A DNA stretch of 64,000 nt from Heliocybe sulcata (GCA_004369045.1 ML213519.1:229060-293059), one strand, 5' to 3'; numbered from the stretch's first letter, positions 1 through 12,251 are shown. Notes: generated by a model not told the origin, from the letters alone. Translations and numbers: made by a program.

Positions 1-869
1 AAACATTCATCCATGGCCGCCTCCGGCGGCCCCCTCCCCTTATCAACGAGCTTGCGAGCTCGCACCTTGATACCATCAAATCTGAAAATCCAACATTCTG
101 GAACAGCCCCACTCTGATCCATAACTAAGAAATCCTGGTAAATAATGTAGTGAATACACCATAATGGGTGCACTTCGCTTTGCTTTGACTGTGTGTCGGC
201 ACTACCCGCTGTTCTGACGGCAATGCCCGTCGAGTTTGGAACTGCGATGGCTCATGCGGACACTTCGCTGACACCATAAGTAGTACAATACTTCACTAAA
301 ATTCTTAGATGCCACACGGATCTGGCCAAATAGTGATAGTATTTTCACAAGGAAGATCAGAAATTATAAGTTTAATATGATGTAGAAACTTCAATGATGC
401 TCGTCCGCCACCGAACAAGGGCTCGCTTGCTCGGGTATTGGCCACATGAGCCTGTGGTAGGACAATACCGTAGTAATATTCCGGACTTGATCAGGCTTAC
501 TTCTCCACTACTCAATTTCTTAGAATATTCTTGCTAGTATGGTAGTAGAGTGTAAGGCCTGGGTACCTACGGAGGAGATAATTGCCTGTGTTGGGTTTAA
601 ATATATTATTTATACCACCATAGAGGTCTGCGTGAATATTTTCAGGAATATATGGATTGTCTTCGCTTCACCATTAATCGTTTGGTCTCGGCGACACTAC
701 AAACTGTTTTGTTATCGTGGGAAAGGGTAGGTCGCACCACATTTCCGCGCGGATTGAGAATCCTCAATCCTGATTGGCTGTTTGCTGTTCCTCGATTGTA
801 GTTGACTTTGACTCTGCATCCTTTATCTGTGCGTCCTGTACATTACTTCTACACGTATGGACCTATGTT
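1..869. other. Left edge, no gene supported
   Basis: This stretch holds only short unlinked reading frames. The last exon of the dioxygenase-like gene ends at 870, so this is its downstream flank. The first 60 bases are GC-rich and the rest is AT-richer. I see no repeat end or terminal inverted repeat that would mark the edge of a mobile element. Confidence 0.5.
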
Positions 870-3800
870 CTATCCACGTAGTCTTAGTACTGGAATCTGG
901 TTGCGTACAATACTGTTTATTTCATTATTAGCTCGCTCTTTTGTATTGAAGGTATTTCCACTCACCTGTTTATAATTATCCACGCTTTCGGGATGTCCTC
1001 TGCTTGGAAGTTGACGAATCGGTTGCTCGTACGGGATATCTTGAATACTATAAATTCCCCTTTGAATCTAGCGCCCTTGCATTCCCTTGCGATTGATGCG
1101 TTGTGTGTTCTATATCTTCGGCTCCGGTTGTAGTAAAAAGCATATCTCTCGTCCGGGCCGATCGTGTTGGGTATGGGTATGTACCAGCTCGCGTTCACTC
1201 GCTTCGATTTGATTTTACTCGGAAAACTGAAGTGAGTGTCGATGGATCTTGCTACGCTGGTCCGGTTGTCGTTTACGTGATGATCTACCATACTTGATAT
1301 CATTCCGGGTGGTTCTTGAATTGGAATCTTGTAGCATACTATGTGGTTTGTCTATGCTTAGATGTTAGCACGTGGAATGTTAATTATATTATATTGCCTT
1401 ACCGTCGTAGGCATAGTACTCTGTCCCTCGGATGGTGGGGGGGATATGGTGGGGGAAATTGCAGCGATCAGGTCAGCCCTCTTGATATTTGTTCGTACGG
1501 CAATCAGTTTGGGGGATATGATCGATCTGCTTACCAGGATCTTCTTCGCCAAAGGTGGCCTAGAACCTTGATCGCCACCTTCTCCCATGGGTGGTTTGTT
1601 CGTGTTTCCATTACTGGGTGGCTGCAGTTTGTTGTTGTTATTATTCTATGAGTGGCGTTGGTTTTATTCCGTGGTAGTGGTATGGATACGCCCTTTATTA
1701 CAACGCCGACGCTCTTCGTAAGTTGTGTACGATTATGTTATATCTACCCCCGCCTGTTGCTCCTTCTGTTTTCGATCTTTTCCAATCCACCTACAAATGG
1801 CATGCATATCTTGCCTACCTCCTTTATGCGTTCCCGGATCTTCCTTTCGCCTCGTGTATTGATCCTTGCTTTGATCTCTTCCTCTAGTTCAACCCATCTC
1901 GTGCTCACCGGCTTCCGGCCATGCTCTATGCGGATCAGCTCTCTCGGATGTTCGAATGCCTCCCACACCTCGTCCAAGAAGCACAGGAAGGAGTTTCCGG
2001 TGAGCGTAACCAGTATGTCGATAAAAACTCCTTGATCTTGCCAGAGACTATCCTTGCCGGGTTTTCGCGAGTATCCCAACCAAAGACAGAGTATCTTGAT
2101 GACTTCGTCCGAGACTACTTCGTGGCAGTGGTCTCGGTTCTCCCCGTCGTTCACGAGTCTGAGGCGGGTGGGTGGGATGACCGCTTTGCAGTTGTTGGGG
2201 TAGTCCGGTAGGTAGTCTTTGGCGTCGAGATCCAGTTGATGGCTATGGCATTGCGTAAAATGATCCAGTACCTTGTTCACCAGCTGCGTGAGCCAGTTTG
2301 TTCTGTTCTTCTTGAGTACATCTTCGCACGCCTTCCGGCACTGTACCTCCATAAATTCCCATATCTTCCATACTCCCATCATGACACCGTGTCTTATTAC
2401 TCTTCTCGCGATTCCGAGTCGCTTCAGACTGGTGCGTCCTTTCTTGAGCTGGTCCATGATAACTAGAATATCGTTTGCCGTCTGAAGGGTGCGCTCGGGG
2501 CTTCCATCTTGTTTAGTGAATGCTAGGAGTTTGGTGGAAAATACCGCTATTTGAGACGACTTGGGAAGGGAATATGTCGTCGACACATTGGGATTAAGAT
2601 CTATCTCTTCAGCTAGGGAAGCGATGATAGCCTGTAGCGCGTTCCTGTCGAAAATTTCGAGTACGGACGCCTTATAGTCGATCCGGACGCGCGTCGCTAT
2701 AAGCATCCAGTGTAAGTCATTATTATCTAATGGCGCTGTCGTGCGTACCTCCAACTGGAAGCTTCGTTGGTGACTGCTCCTTGCCTTTCTTCGCGTTTCC
2801 CGTCGCATCTTTGTCTACTGGGTTACCTGAATCCATCATTAGATATTAGTATATTGATTTTCGCGTTATCGCGCCTGAGCACTTACCGCGGCGTCTCTTC
2901 TTCTGCCTCTCCTCTGACTCTGAGTATTCCGAATCCTCCGGTTCAGTCACGTGGACGTCTGATTCGGTCTGCCTCTCGCCGTCTTGATTGTGGTCCCCAC
3001 TTCGATCCATGAGAGACTGTCGTTCTGCCTCTTTAAGTGTCGACGTACTTCCTTCTGCATCGCCTGGGATTACACGGCGAGTGTCTGTTTCCTCCTGAAA
3101 GGCGTATCATCCGGTAGCGTCACCTATCCTTTCAGGTCTTGTTTCGATTACGACTTCGCAAATGAGCCGTTTGCGTTTCTCTGTGTGCCTACGTCGTCAC
3201 AGCCATTTATAGAGCAGTTACCTCTTTACGTACCTATTCCTCTTGGTCTCGCGCTCTGTAGGTTCCCTAAGATCTCCGGAGCGCGTGCTACAAATTGCAG
3301 CTCAATTTTACCGTGGGCTATGGAGTTGTTAGTTGATTTACTATGTAGTAAGTTCTGGTTGCGGCACTTACGTCTTGAAGGTATTGTACCTTCAACAGCC
3401 GTTGGACCTCCTAGCAGCAGGCGCTGCCTCCTAACGAGTTTGTCCCATTGAAGGGATATCTGGATAGATTCATCGTCGTCCACTACAAGATGGTCTAGTG
3501 TCAGGTCGTCGTTAGACCCCCGCTCTTTGACTCTGATGTGTGACGCCATGGTGTTTGGATTCCAATCGTAAACGTAAACCGGGCTGAACTTGTTTAGGTA
3601 GTCCAGCAGCGAGCCTAATAGTTTGATCATGTATACGGGGTAGCGCTCGCCACCTACCATATGCCCGTCCGTCATCATATTACTCGGACGAGAAGAGTCG
3701 TGTAGATATGGCGTGATTTCCTGTCGCCAGGCCTCCGGAGGAAGGGCTTGCACCCCGAGCTCGATAGCTGACTTCTTCTCTATCGGCGGGGGGAATAGCG

Positions 3801-5478
3801 ATATGCGGCTTTTCATAATATTGGCCAGGTTGGATCGGTGGTATAGTACTGTCGTCACAGAATAAACATCATCGGGAATTTCGGTCATACCAGGAGGTGC
3901 CGTCGAGGGTGCGCGTCCGTGCAGTCGAAGACCAGAAAATGCTATCGCTGTGGATTTCCGCATCTCGATGAATATGCCGAACTCCAGTAGGAAAAAAACG
4001 CGGGGGTATAGCTGGCCGGTGGATCAGTTAAAGTGACCATGAGCGAGTACGATCCTATTTCGTCGCGAGTGTCCGGATGCGCATCTCCCGCCCTGCCCAG
4101 GTCATCTTTGAGGTGGCTTCCGCTGCCATCTAGAACAGGTTTGGAGACGTTAACCTGAAAGCCTGTCCAGTAATTCTTGTTGTTGGAATGCCCGAGCGGT
4201 GGAATGTTATTGATACATCCTATGTTCTCCAGTAGATCTCTTCTGTCTTTCGGAGCGTGCAGCATAGCTATGCCGCCGTATTCGGTCATCGTCTGTAGTG
4301 TGAAATTAGTACGTGCTTAGTATATGGACATTGATGCGTACCTGGAGTAATTGAACCCTCATGTCCTCGTCAGCCGGTATATCCGGGCGGTGTTTCATAG
4401 TACGCGCTGGGTGAGCGAGAGACCTCGGTCCTTCCAGTGTGTAGCCCATCGAATAGCATCGTTTTCCCTGGTTGTTGGACGGCTTGGGAGTCACGCGCCA
4501 TAGAAGTCGTTCCAGCGCTATACCACCTCGCGGGTGCATAGTGCTGTCCGGAGGATTGTTCGTCCGCTCGATCATGGGCCCCAGAACTTGTTCGGTTACC
4601 TCTGTGAGTCTTCGCTGTATAGAATCATCGGTGACCAGATTGTTGGCCATCATAACATGATGGTCGGTAACCCAGGCCTGAAGGTCATCGTCCGACGGAG
4701 ATAGACTATGGATATCTTCGTGCGTGGACCCCAAGATACGCGTGAACAAAGCGTCTCCTGGTTTTAACTCAACATGACCGCGGTCTGATACGTCAGAGGC
4801 TGAGCGCAGTCCAGAGGGTATATGACGATTGGCACAATCCAGGAGCCTATAGGGACCTTAAGTTGCTGGTAACAGGGACAACGAAAGACTGTACGCACTT
4901 GCTCGCGACCGAGGCGTCTGATACTTCCGACATGACAACTACCGCTCTCCCCCACGGCCACTGCGGGTGCGGGCAGCCCTCGTTCTTGTCGTATATTAGG
5001 TACCGCTCTTGCAATTTACTGATAAATTCTGTGGGTCTGTTCCGAGCGGCGGTTCTGCTGTGTGTTGCCATAACTGACTGGATCACGAGTGTCATCAGTG
5101 GTTATAGCAATATAGGGTCAACTAGCGCACCTGGTATATGCGAATACCTGCAGGGGATGCGTCGGGCAATCTGGTGGGTGGATTGATTGTTTCCTTCAGT
5201 TACGGGTGGTCCACGAAATCGGTGAAGACTTGAAGATTTGGATGTGTCTCGGGCGGTTCGGTCAGATCCCAGACGACACGGGTCATGCTGCCGCGGAAAT
5301 CTAAGATAGTCAGGTACAATTGCCCGGATTCCGTGGCGCTTGTTTCTGGAAATTGGTCTTGCCTGGTTATGGTCAGCGCCGCCCCATCCCGTCGCGACGA
5401 TGTGATTCGTGTCGGAGCTGGTTGCCCTCGTAGCGCGAGGCATGCTACGGACATCGCACGTGCGGGCGGCACTCTGGT
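870..5478 (-). CDS. TET/JBP-type 2-oxoglutarate/Fe(II) dioxygenase, multi-exon, apparent frameshift in core
   Basis: Likely oxidises 5-methylcytosine or a related base in DNA, as fungal TET/JBP enzymes do. Exons, high to low: 5204-5478, 5123-5147, 4899-5077, 4342-4846, 3372-4292, 3230-3317, 3155-3188, 2887-3094, 2749-2826, about 1748-2696, one near 1.54-1.63 kb, 1403-1480, 966-1351, 870-912 (stop 870-872). Introns are about 45-60 bases and phases agree throughout, except for the core offset and an unresolved junction near 1.6-1.75 kb. The core exon shows an HxD iron-binding pair (AHPDTRDE), then SYSLMVTLTD, then FSGLRLHGRAP with the distal His, then a YSVTTVLYHR strand, in the order expected of the family. 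The offset lies at the seven-A run 3992-3998; eight would keep frame. A KR-rich, acidic linker leads to a C-terminal part of unknown function. Fungal TET/JBP genes are known to expand with KDZ transposons; no KDZ transposase is visible here. The family call rests on motif order, not on a search. The 5' end is unresolved. Confidence 0.68.
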
Positions 5479-6626
5479 CTAAATCTTTAGTTATCGTCTT
5501 GATATCTTTGCCTGTGTGTATTCAGGTGTTAGTTGAAGGGATATGTGTTCAGCAATCAGTCGGCGGGATAAACTGTGCGGCATGTTGCAGATGTCGATCT
5601 CGCGTACCTAGAACTTCTGGAAATGAGGCTGTGCTTGCTTCTATATTGATCGGGTGTGCCGCTCGGAACGGTTATGCTCCGCAGTTTTGCTGAGTATACT
5701 ATACGGTGATTGGAGATGGTTCCATCATCAGATGATGTGATACGCCTGGCGGTAGATTCGTCCCATCTCGGTGTATTGAAGCGGGTGCCGGGAGTTCCCT
5801 GCTATCCGGTGTGTTGGAGTGGGTGGCTGAAGATCGCCGTACTTGTTGGTATGAATCGACAAGTTGCAACAGGGTCGTGTATTCATTATATCCGGTAATC
5901 AGGCGGTTCTATCATGCCGAGTTAACGGGAGTGAGTTATATGTCTTTGAATAGCCTGAAACAAACGGGCATTGGCTTAGTGTATTTTTTACTCACTGTCT
6001 CGTCTCTATAAACTTGGTTAACTGAGCTGTATCTTATTATTAACAACCCGATTGAAATGTGCTCTGGTTGCTACAGGGAAAGGGGCTGCGTCCGTATAGG
6101 GGGCAGGCCGGGGAGGCTTGGTTGGAACCGATCGCCGCGTGTAAGTTGCGGCAGATCTATGAACGGAATATCCGGAAGTGATACCATATTTGGTAGTATG
6201 ACGCACATCCAGCTGTGATTTCTTCAATTTCGCTGCTGCATGTGCGTCATTGTCCTCTTTAAGAATCGTGCCGTCCCTCGCGATATTGGATTATTGAACG
6301 CGATTTCTCTCTTCAAGGCCATCAGTTCACAGTTATCCATTTAATGTTCCGCGTACGGTGCAGTTCCTGTCTCTCTCTCTACGTCGGCATATGCAATATC
6401 TATGCGCGTCAGAATCCGTGTAAGAATTCAGTGCTTACTCGGTGTTGATTGGTTGCTGATCTCATGAGCGTACCGGTATCGACGTTGCACAGCCACTCCA
6501 ATCCGGCGTCTTCCGCGGTACCTTAAACATGACTTCTCATCTATATTTATAGCTCATAGGGCGCTTTCCTCGGGTTACGCTTAAATGTGGAATACTTGCT
6601 GTCTGTCTATTCGGACTACAATATAT
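5479..6626 (-). other. Unresolved 5' region of the dioxygenase gene
   Basis: The first secure exon of the dioxygenase gene opens after a splice acceptor at 5479, so N-terminal exons should lie here. Minus-strand fragments that read like coding sequence include one ending near 6018, rich in Pro and Arg (YTRRSVPTKPPRPAPYTDA), and a Lys/Asp-rich stretch near 6240-6280. I could not join them in one frame, so no start codon is proposed. The neighbouring upstream gene stops at 6627. Confidence 0.4.
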
Positions 6627-7858
6627 TTACGTCTCCATCTCTTCTGGTTCATTGTATCTTATATCCAGTCTAGCCAACTGGCACCGCGTATGGACTTCCG
6701 GGTCTTCTTCAGGTCTGGTACTCCACTTGATTGTGATCTGCCTGGGTATGTCTCTTATTTTCTCCGGGTTATCACGGCGTGATTGAGCTGCTGCAGCCTG
6801 TGGGTAGAATAGATGGTGTGAGTGTGACTTTCTAATATGTAGTAGTATGTACTTACGTCTGACAGAGAGCAATCCAGTAGAGCGACCGCACGAAGCAATA
6901 GACCCAATTTGCAGCTATCTCCAGTCGGAATGGCCATAAATGCTAGCTCGACCTCTACTATATCCCCGATACGGAATATGGCGGGGTTGACTCTTGTGTA
7001 CCTATTATCAAGCCAGAAACTCGGTGATAATCACTCTCGAACTGATTGTATCGGATGACTTACATGGCATTTTGGTCGCCTATTTCAGTGACTGAGTAGT
7101 AATTGACTACGTTGTCTGCAGTATGGAACCACGTATCGTCTTGCAACCTAGTAAGTACGCCCCTCGGATCCACCTGTTTGTCAAATGCTATACCACTTGA
7201 CGGATCTAGGTGTCTCTGAGCGGTGAAATATCTGCATGGAATGTCCATGCATGTATATCCTTGGTATTCCGAGTGCATCCAAGGTAGCATCATACCGTCC
7301 TTGAAAGACCGCGACATGTGTCGGTGTATGATGCTAATGCCCTCAGTCACCGACTCCCAGGTTTCAGTGGACAGGCCCGTCAGTTGAACGCTCTGTTTCA
7401 GATACTGTTTCTTGTGCGTCTGTCGAATACTGATATTGCGTTAGCACACAGTCGGTTTGAAGGTCGGACGACACACTATATCGGTTCAAGTTGGGGCGGT
7501 AGGTCTTTTCCGCATAACATTCCTATTACTCTCATGCTGACTTCCTCATAGCTGCCGTCCTCATCGGCGTGATACGTCAATATTTGCATCTTGGGATTTA
7601 AAGGGTTGGTACGTAGGATTGTTCCAAGACGTATGCGGTCTGGCTAATTACCCTGTTATTAGCATAATCCTTCTGCGTGAGCGATCGAGAAGCGTACACT
7701 GTTCGGTACGTTGGCAAGCATCTTCCACTTGATATCTTCCTTGTCCTGTAGGTTTTGCGACCATGTTTTGATTTTTAACTCTAAACAGATGAGCATGGGG
7801 TCGGAATCTCCAGCTATGGGAGTAGCTTACTTGCTGTGTCGAGGTCGTATCCCTCCAT
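6627..7858 (-). CDS. Hypothetical multi-exon gene with IGDIVEVELAF motif
   Basis: I do not recognise a named domain. Exons seen, high to low: 7831-7858 (possible ATG at 7858), one starting at 7780 and ending near 7.70 kb, 7477-7643, 7064-7429, 6857-7001, 6627-6797 with TAA stop. Splice phases agree in the last four exons and two introns carry clear CTAAC/CTAAT-type branch points. The C-terminal half contains NPAIFRIGDIVEVELAF followed by a hydrophobic segment LGLLLRAVALLD. From memory, similar proteins recur as unnamed families in Agaricomycetes; I cannot confirm this. It lies in the same orientation as the dioxygenase gene and just upstream of it. The 7.64-7.70 kb junction is ambiguous between two donors. 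Confidence 0.55.
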
Positions 7859-8169
7859 ATTGAGACTTAGGTTGGTGGGGGATAATCGGGATGGGAGTCA
7901 GCGTTCTCTAACGCAGTGAACGCCTGTGGTATGGCCGTTCCGTACCGTAAACCGCTGCCCGAGGATCCACTCCGTCACCGACCACTGTGATAATTGCGTC
8001 CATGCGTTCCAACTATCGGACTTTCGGCATGTTCTCCCTACTGACTGTGTTATGGTGCGTCCGCCCCACCTACTCCGTGCTCAGACTGACTCATTTGGGA
8101 AACTTATCATTGTGTGGCACATGGTTGTCGATATCCTCGTGTGCAGACAATGATGGTCATACTGTGGAC

Positions 8170-8412
8170 TTAAGATCCGGGCTCAATCGGTATCACAGCA
8201 AGGGCACTTTGCCTGGATACCGTTCTCCGATGTATAGATACGCATTCCCGTGGATTTTCCGGGCGGCTAGGGATTTTGCTAGAAAGGAACTTCCTTGGAT
8301 CCGCGACCTTCACATCGGCCAATAAAGGATAATACTGATCATTATCGATGCCCGATAGCTTGGAATATAGCCACTCATTGTCCGACCCGATACGATAAGC
8401 AGGCCTTATAAT
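8170..8412 (-). CDS. Open coding-like segment, possible 5' exon of the 6627-7858 gene
   Basis: Eighty codons without a stop, with a protein-like composition (SDNEWLYSKLSGIDNDQYY, then PLLADVKVADPRKF). There is no in-frame ATG upstream, and a possible splice acceptor lies just 5' of it. The sequence between 7858 and 8170 contains further coding-like fragments that I could not splice together. It may be the first exon of the gene that ends at 6627, or a decayed neighbour. It faces the plus-strand gene starting at 8459, so any shared promoter would be under 50 bases, which argues that one of the two 5' ends is wrong. Confidence 0.35.
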   Translation of the reverse strand: MIRPAYRIGSDNEWLYSKLSGIDNDQYYPLLADVKVADPRKFLSSKIPSRPENPRECVSIHRRTVSRQSALAVIPIEPGS

Positions 8413-8458
8413 CAAGATGTTTTACGATGTGATGTCCCTCGCTCTCAGTGAATCATCT

Positions 8459-11400
8459 ATGCCTACTCGGTATGCACCCATCTACGCTTCTCACCATACT
8501 CTAACGCCGAATCTTTATAGGAAGTCTGGACGAAAGTCTACGCCTAATACCCGCCTCGGAACGTGAGCAGTTTTTATTACTTATTTGCTAACTTACTAAT
8601 ATCTTTTTTTTTTATCCGTTGATTTTATTGCGTCGCAAAGACCTATTGAGTTGACATCTCATTCCAAGTAAATAACTACATGAATGTCATCGCGTCGTTT
8701 ATTAAATCTGGATTATTATATCTAGGATGCCTCGGAAGGCCGTGCATCAGGATGTGACGGAGCGTGTTCAAGTATCGGAGGATGGTCAAGGGCAGTCCGG
8801 GACTGAGTGCGTATCTCTATTCTTCCATGGAACTACTCAATGAATACATGGCCAGGGAGGAAGTATCTATGAAAACCCCTGCACGTAAGGTGGCTGGCGT
8901 ACGTAAGACGCCGGTCAAGAAAAAGTGAGCATTTAATATATCACGGGTCACTTAGTAACATTTCTATGATAAGGCTGTCTAAGGTAAAGTCCGTGGCGGT
9001 TGTGGAGTCGAGCGATGAGGACCAAGAAGTTCGTGACATAAGTAAACATCGGTTAGTCGATTTCCTATACCTGTTACCACCTCATTTATCTAATGTTCGA
9101 CCCTTCGCTGACCTAGCGGATCTGGATGCAGTAGTTTTGGATGAAGCGCTAGAAGATAAGTCAGTATTGGAGGAAGATGTGTTGATTGTCAAGGAGTAAG
9201 CAACCGCCTCCATGTGATCCTGCTGTATTAATTCCTTTATGATATTCCAGTAAGAAAGCCAGTAATGTGTCGCCTGGCCCAAAGGCTCGTGCAGCTAAGT
9301 CAAGGTATGTATTTATTGAACCTGCGCATTATTATGCTTAATGGCTACATCCATAGTATAAAGTCTAAAAAGGTGGTGTTACCAGTTGGTCGGGGTTTCG
9401 TGAATGAACACCTCAGTCCTGACGCCGAGCACCACCATTAGCAGGTCTATGATCTGACTTCCGAGAACGAAGGAGAGTGCGTTAGACCCAATCATTTATG
9501 TGCTATGGAGGGTTCATATTAATTTTATGTCAGTTTTCCTATGCCTACCCAACTTATCCATGGGACTCCGAAGCGTAAGGAACGTGGTGAATCCAAAGTT
9601 ACCTTCCTGGACGAGAAGATGTAAGTTTATAAGCTTATAGTGTGACGATTGTAAGGTGCTAAACTCGCTCTTATAAGTGCAATCAAGGGAAACAAGCGTA
9701 CCATCCCTAATTCTGACAGTGATGTGGAGGTGGTAACATCTGACATCAAGTGCATATTTTTACGACTTTATATATTTTGGTCTGACACTACATAAAGATC
9801 TTTGGGCGGCTCCAAGGCGGTCGATTCTGCCTTTTCAAAGCCAAAGACATCTCCCAAAAAGTAAGTCACTTATCGTGTGCATGGCATTTATATGATCTAA
9901 CATCATGCAGATCCGTCCCGAAGCGTTGGAAGATCAACACCCCGGTTACGTTCCAGACTACGTCAGCCACACCTAGCCGCACCCAGCAGAAGTTGACTAC
10001 GGCGGTCGAGCCTGTTACACCCACTCCAAAGTAGGTGTCATAATAAATTCGTTAACTAAAATCCAAACGATTCGTCCCCTAGGTCCAATAAGCGTTCCCG
10101 CGTGCTGGATGTGCTTGACGTTGATCCTGAAGATTCCGATGATGGATCTGACGGGGATGCCCGTGACCAGGTCAAATGCGCTCCAGAAGATGAAGGTTCA
10201 GAAGCCGACGTCCTGACTGGCATTGATGTTAATGCAAACCAGGCGGAGGAGGAGGGAGATGAGGAGGAGGAGGAGGAGGAGGTGAAGAGTCAGAGTGGTA
10301 GCGATCAGGAGGATGACGATCGTCCTAAAAAAATGTGAGTAACTGTCATATATCTGTACGGCTATATCCTGAACGTATCCGTATCAGTCACCGTAGTGCA
10401 GATGACACTCCGCCGAAGATAATGTAAGCGTTTTTTTTTTGATTTTTTTTTTGTTTTGATAATATTTGCCAACGCTGATTCACTTTCAGTAGGAGGCTTA
10501 CTCCCGAGGCGTCTACGCCAGTTACGCCGGCAGACGTCTCCAGCCAGGCTGTTCCTGAATCGCCTGGGTGAGTGGTTCTAAAGCCGTAATGACGCTTACC
10601 TGATGTCTGAAAGATCCGACACCGAGGAGGACCCCACTCTTGACAGTCTTCTGGTTGACCCCGACCTCGAGCACACTTATAAGGCACTGCCACGATTACG
10701 CCAGTAAGTACATATTAATTATCGAATCATGATGGTGTTCTTACAACAACAACATAGCATTGTTGAATTGCACCCGTACGGTACTTATCGTACAAACAAC
10801 AACGAGGGTCGTGCATTCTTTGGGGGGTATCGCTACTTCTTCAAGTGCCACAATCTTCCACCCTGCCAGTTAAAAGCGCCCCAGAGGAGGAGCGATCCTG
10901 TCTGTGCCCACGTCCTCCAGAATCTCCAGTAAGTGTATTATTTACTACTAATATATTTATCTAATGGCTTATAGGTTCGTGGAATCCGCCATAGTCTTCG
11001 TCCAGAAGAATACGGCAGTCATTAACCTATCCAGGATTTCCCCCGGCATCCTGTCTCTCTCCAGGGCAAACAGTCCCTACGTATGTATCCAGGGTAGTGC
11101 ATCTCCTGCGCTTTGCGTGTCTACCATTCTGGTGAAAGAGAGTCACATACAGAGACCCATCGCACGGGGACCTGTACAGCTTAAGTACATCTCTGGTCTA
11201 CTGCATGCTGTTGAGTTGGAGCGGTGGTGCAGCGTACTTGGCACTGTTTACAATCAGTTGGAAGGTATTGTGGCGCGCATGTTCGGAGGTGCCATCCAGT
11301 TCAGTACGAACGCCTCACCTGCGTCTGTACGAGATGAAGGTATGGATCGTTAACATATTTATTGATAATCATTTAATTATTATCTTAGGACCCTCTACGC

Positions 11401-11827
11401 CCGCAATCTCTACTGATGCTCCTGTATCGGTGTTTAGTCCAGTTAAAGCCAGGCCAACTCTTGCTGGAAGCTCCAGGGCATCTGGAGTGGCTGAGGCCAG
11501 CGGTGGTGCTAATCTTGATGCCGAGGATAAAGGTGTGTAATTGCGATTCATGATGAGGTATCATCGACCATTGACATGTTTATAGTTCCTATATACGATG
11601 CACGTTTAGGCAGAGTCGACAAGCCGCTCAACTGGGCCAGGTGGATCGACCGGCTGGATAAAGTTGGTTTACCTATGTATTCTTCTGATGAGATCCGGTA
11701 CGGTTCGGTGGCCATGGTGGGTTATACGGTGAACAGGTGGATTCCGGGTGCCGATGCAAAATCTAAAGTCCCGGTATTGTCTCTGAATCTACGCTGGGTT
11801 GTATTGTTGTACAGCCCTCCCATCTAA
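8459..11827 (+). CDS. Orphan 753-aa protein, 20 exons, charged N-terminal half
   Basis: Function unknown. Exons: 8459-8469, 8521-8562, 8726-8806, 8856-8924, 8974-9195, 9251-9304, 9357-9384, 9442-9476, 9534-9620, 9678-9749, 9798-9860, 9911-10030, 10083-10334, 10388-10423, 10490-10567, 10614-10703, 10758-10928, 10975-11339, 11389-11532, 11586-11827. They sum to 2262 bases with no stop, TAA at 11825-11827. The N-terminal half is basic and Ser/Thr/Pro-rich with repeated PKK/KSKK motifs, then a Glu run (10246-10284), which suggests a nuclear, DNA-binding protein. The C-terminal half is globular: a Cys/His-rich stretch (FKCHNLPPCQL ... DPVCAH), a region ending GTVYNQLEGIVARMFGGA, and a tail with WARWIDRLDKVGLPMYSS and LNLRWVVLL. 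Sixteen of nineteen introns are phase 2. It is read toward the Helitron and divergent from two orphan genes. Confidence 0.72.
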
Positions 11828-12251
11828 TAATAGATATGTGATGCGCTTGTCTGAATCAATAACAATAACTACCGTGGATGACGCTTGGTGGAAATGCAGA
11901 TATTTGTCTTCAGCAGGGTGCGCATAAAATAGTCAAATATCATGCTACAAAGGGTAATGTGATTAATCCGATGCACTTATTCAATCTACCGACCCTAATA
12001 TGTGGAATATGGGATACAGTTTTGACATATACCCCACCATACATAGCTATCGAACATACAATATTATGTTGCGTATCTCCCACAGATGGACGCAATCCGA
12101 ACTAATCTGCACCGGCAAAACCCGGACTGTGTACTATTTCTGTTTTTGGGAATTGGCCTTCGACCTTCGGGTAAATTCACCGGCAACTGATCGGTGGCTA
12201 TATATATATATCCCAGATTTCCACCTATGCAGTTTGATCATATATATAGGA
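11828..12251 (+). other. AT-rich spacer before the Helitron reading frame
   Basis: No gene is supported. The stretch contains AT-rich runs (a TA repeat near 12200-12213 and another near 12238-12250). The Helitron 5' end, expected to begin with TC, should lie here or slightly upstream, but no single TC is distinguishable without an alignment of copies. Confidence 0.4.

Noticed and set aside
1652-2466. Plus-strand frames up to 127 aa
   Set aside because: They are antisense to the well-spliced dioxygenase exon at 1748-2696.
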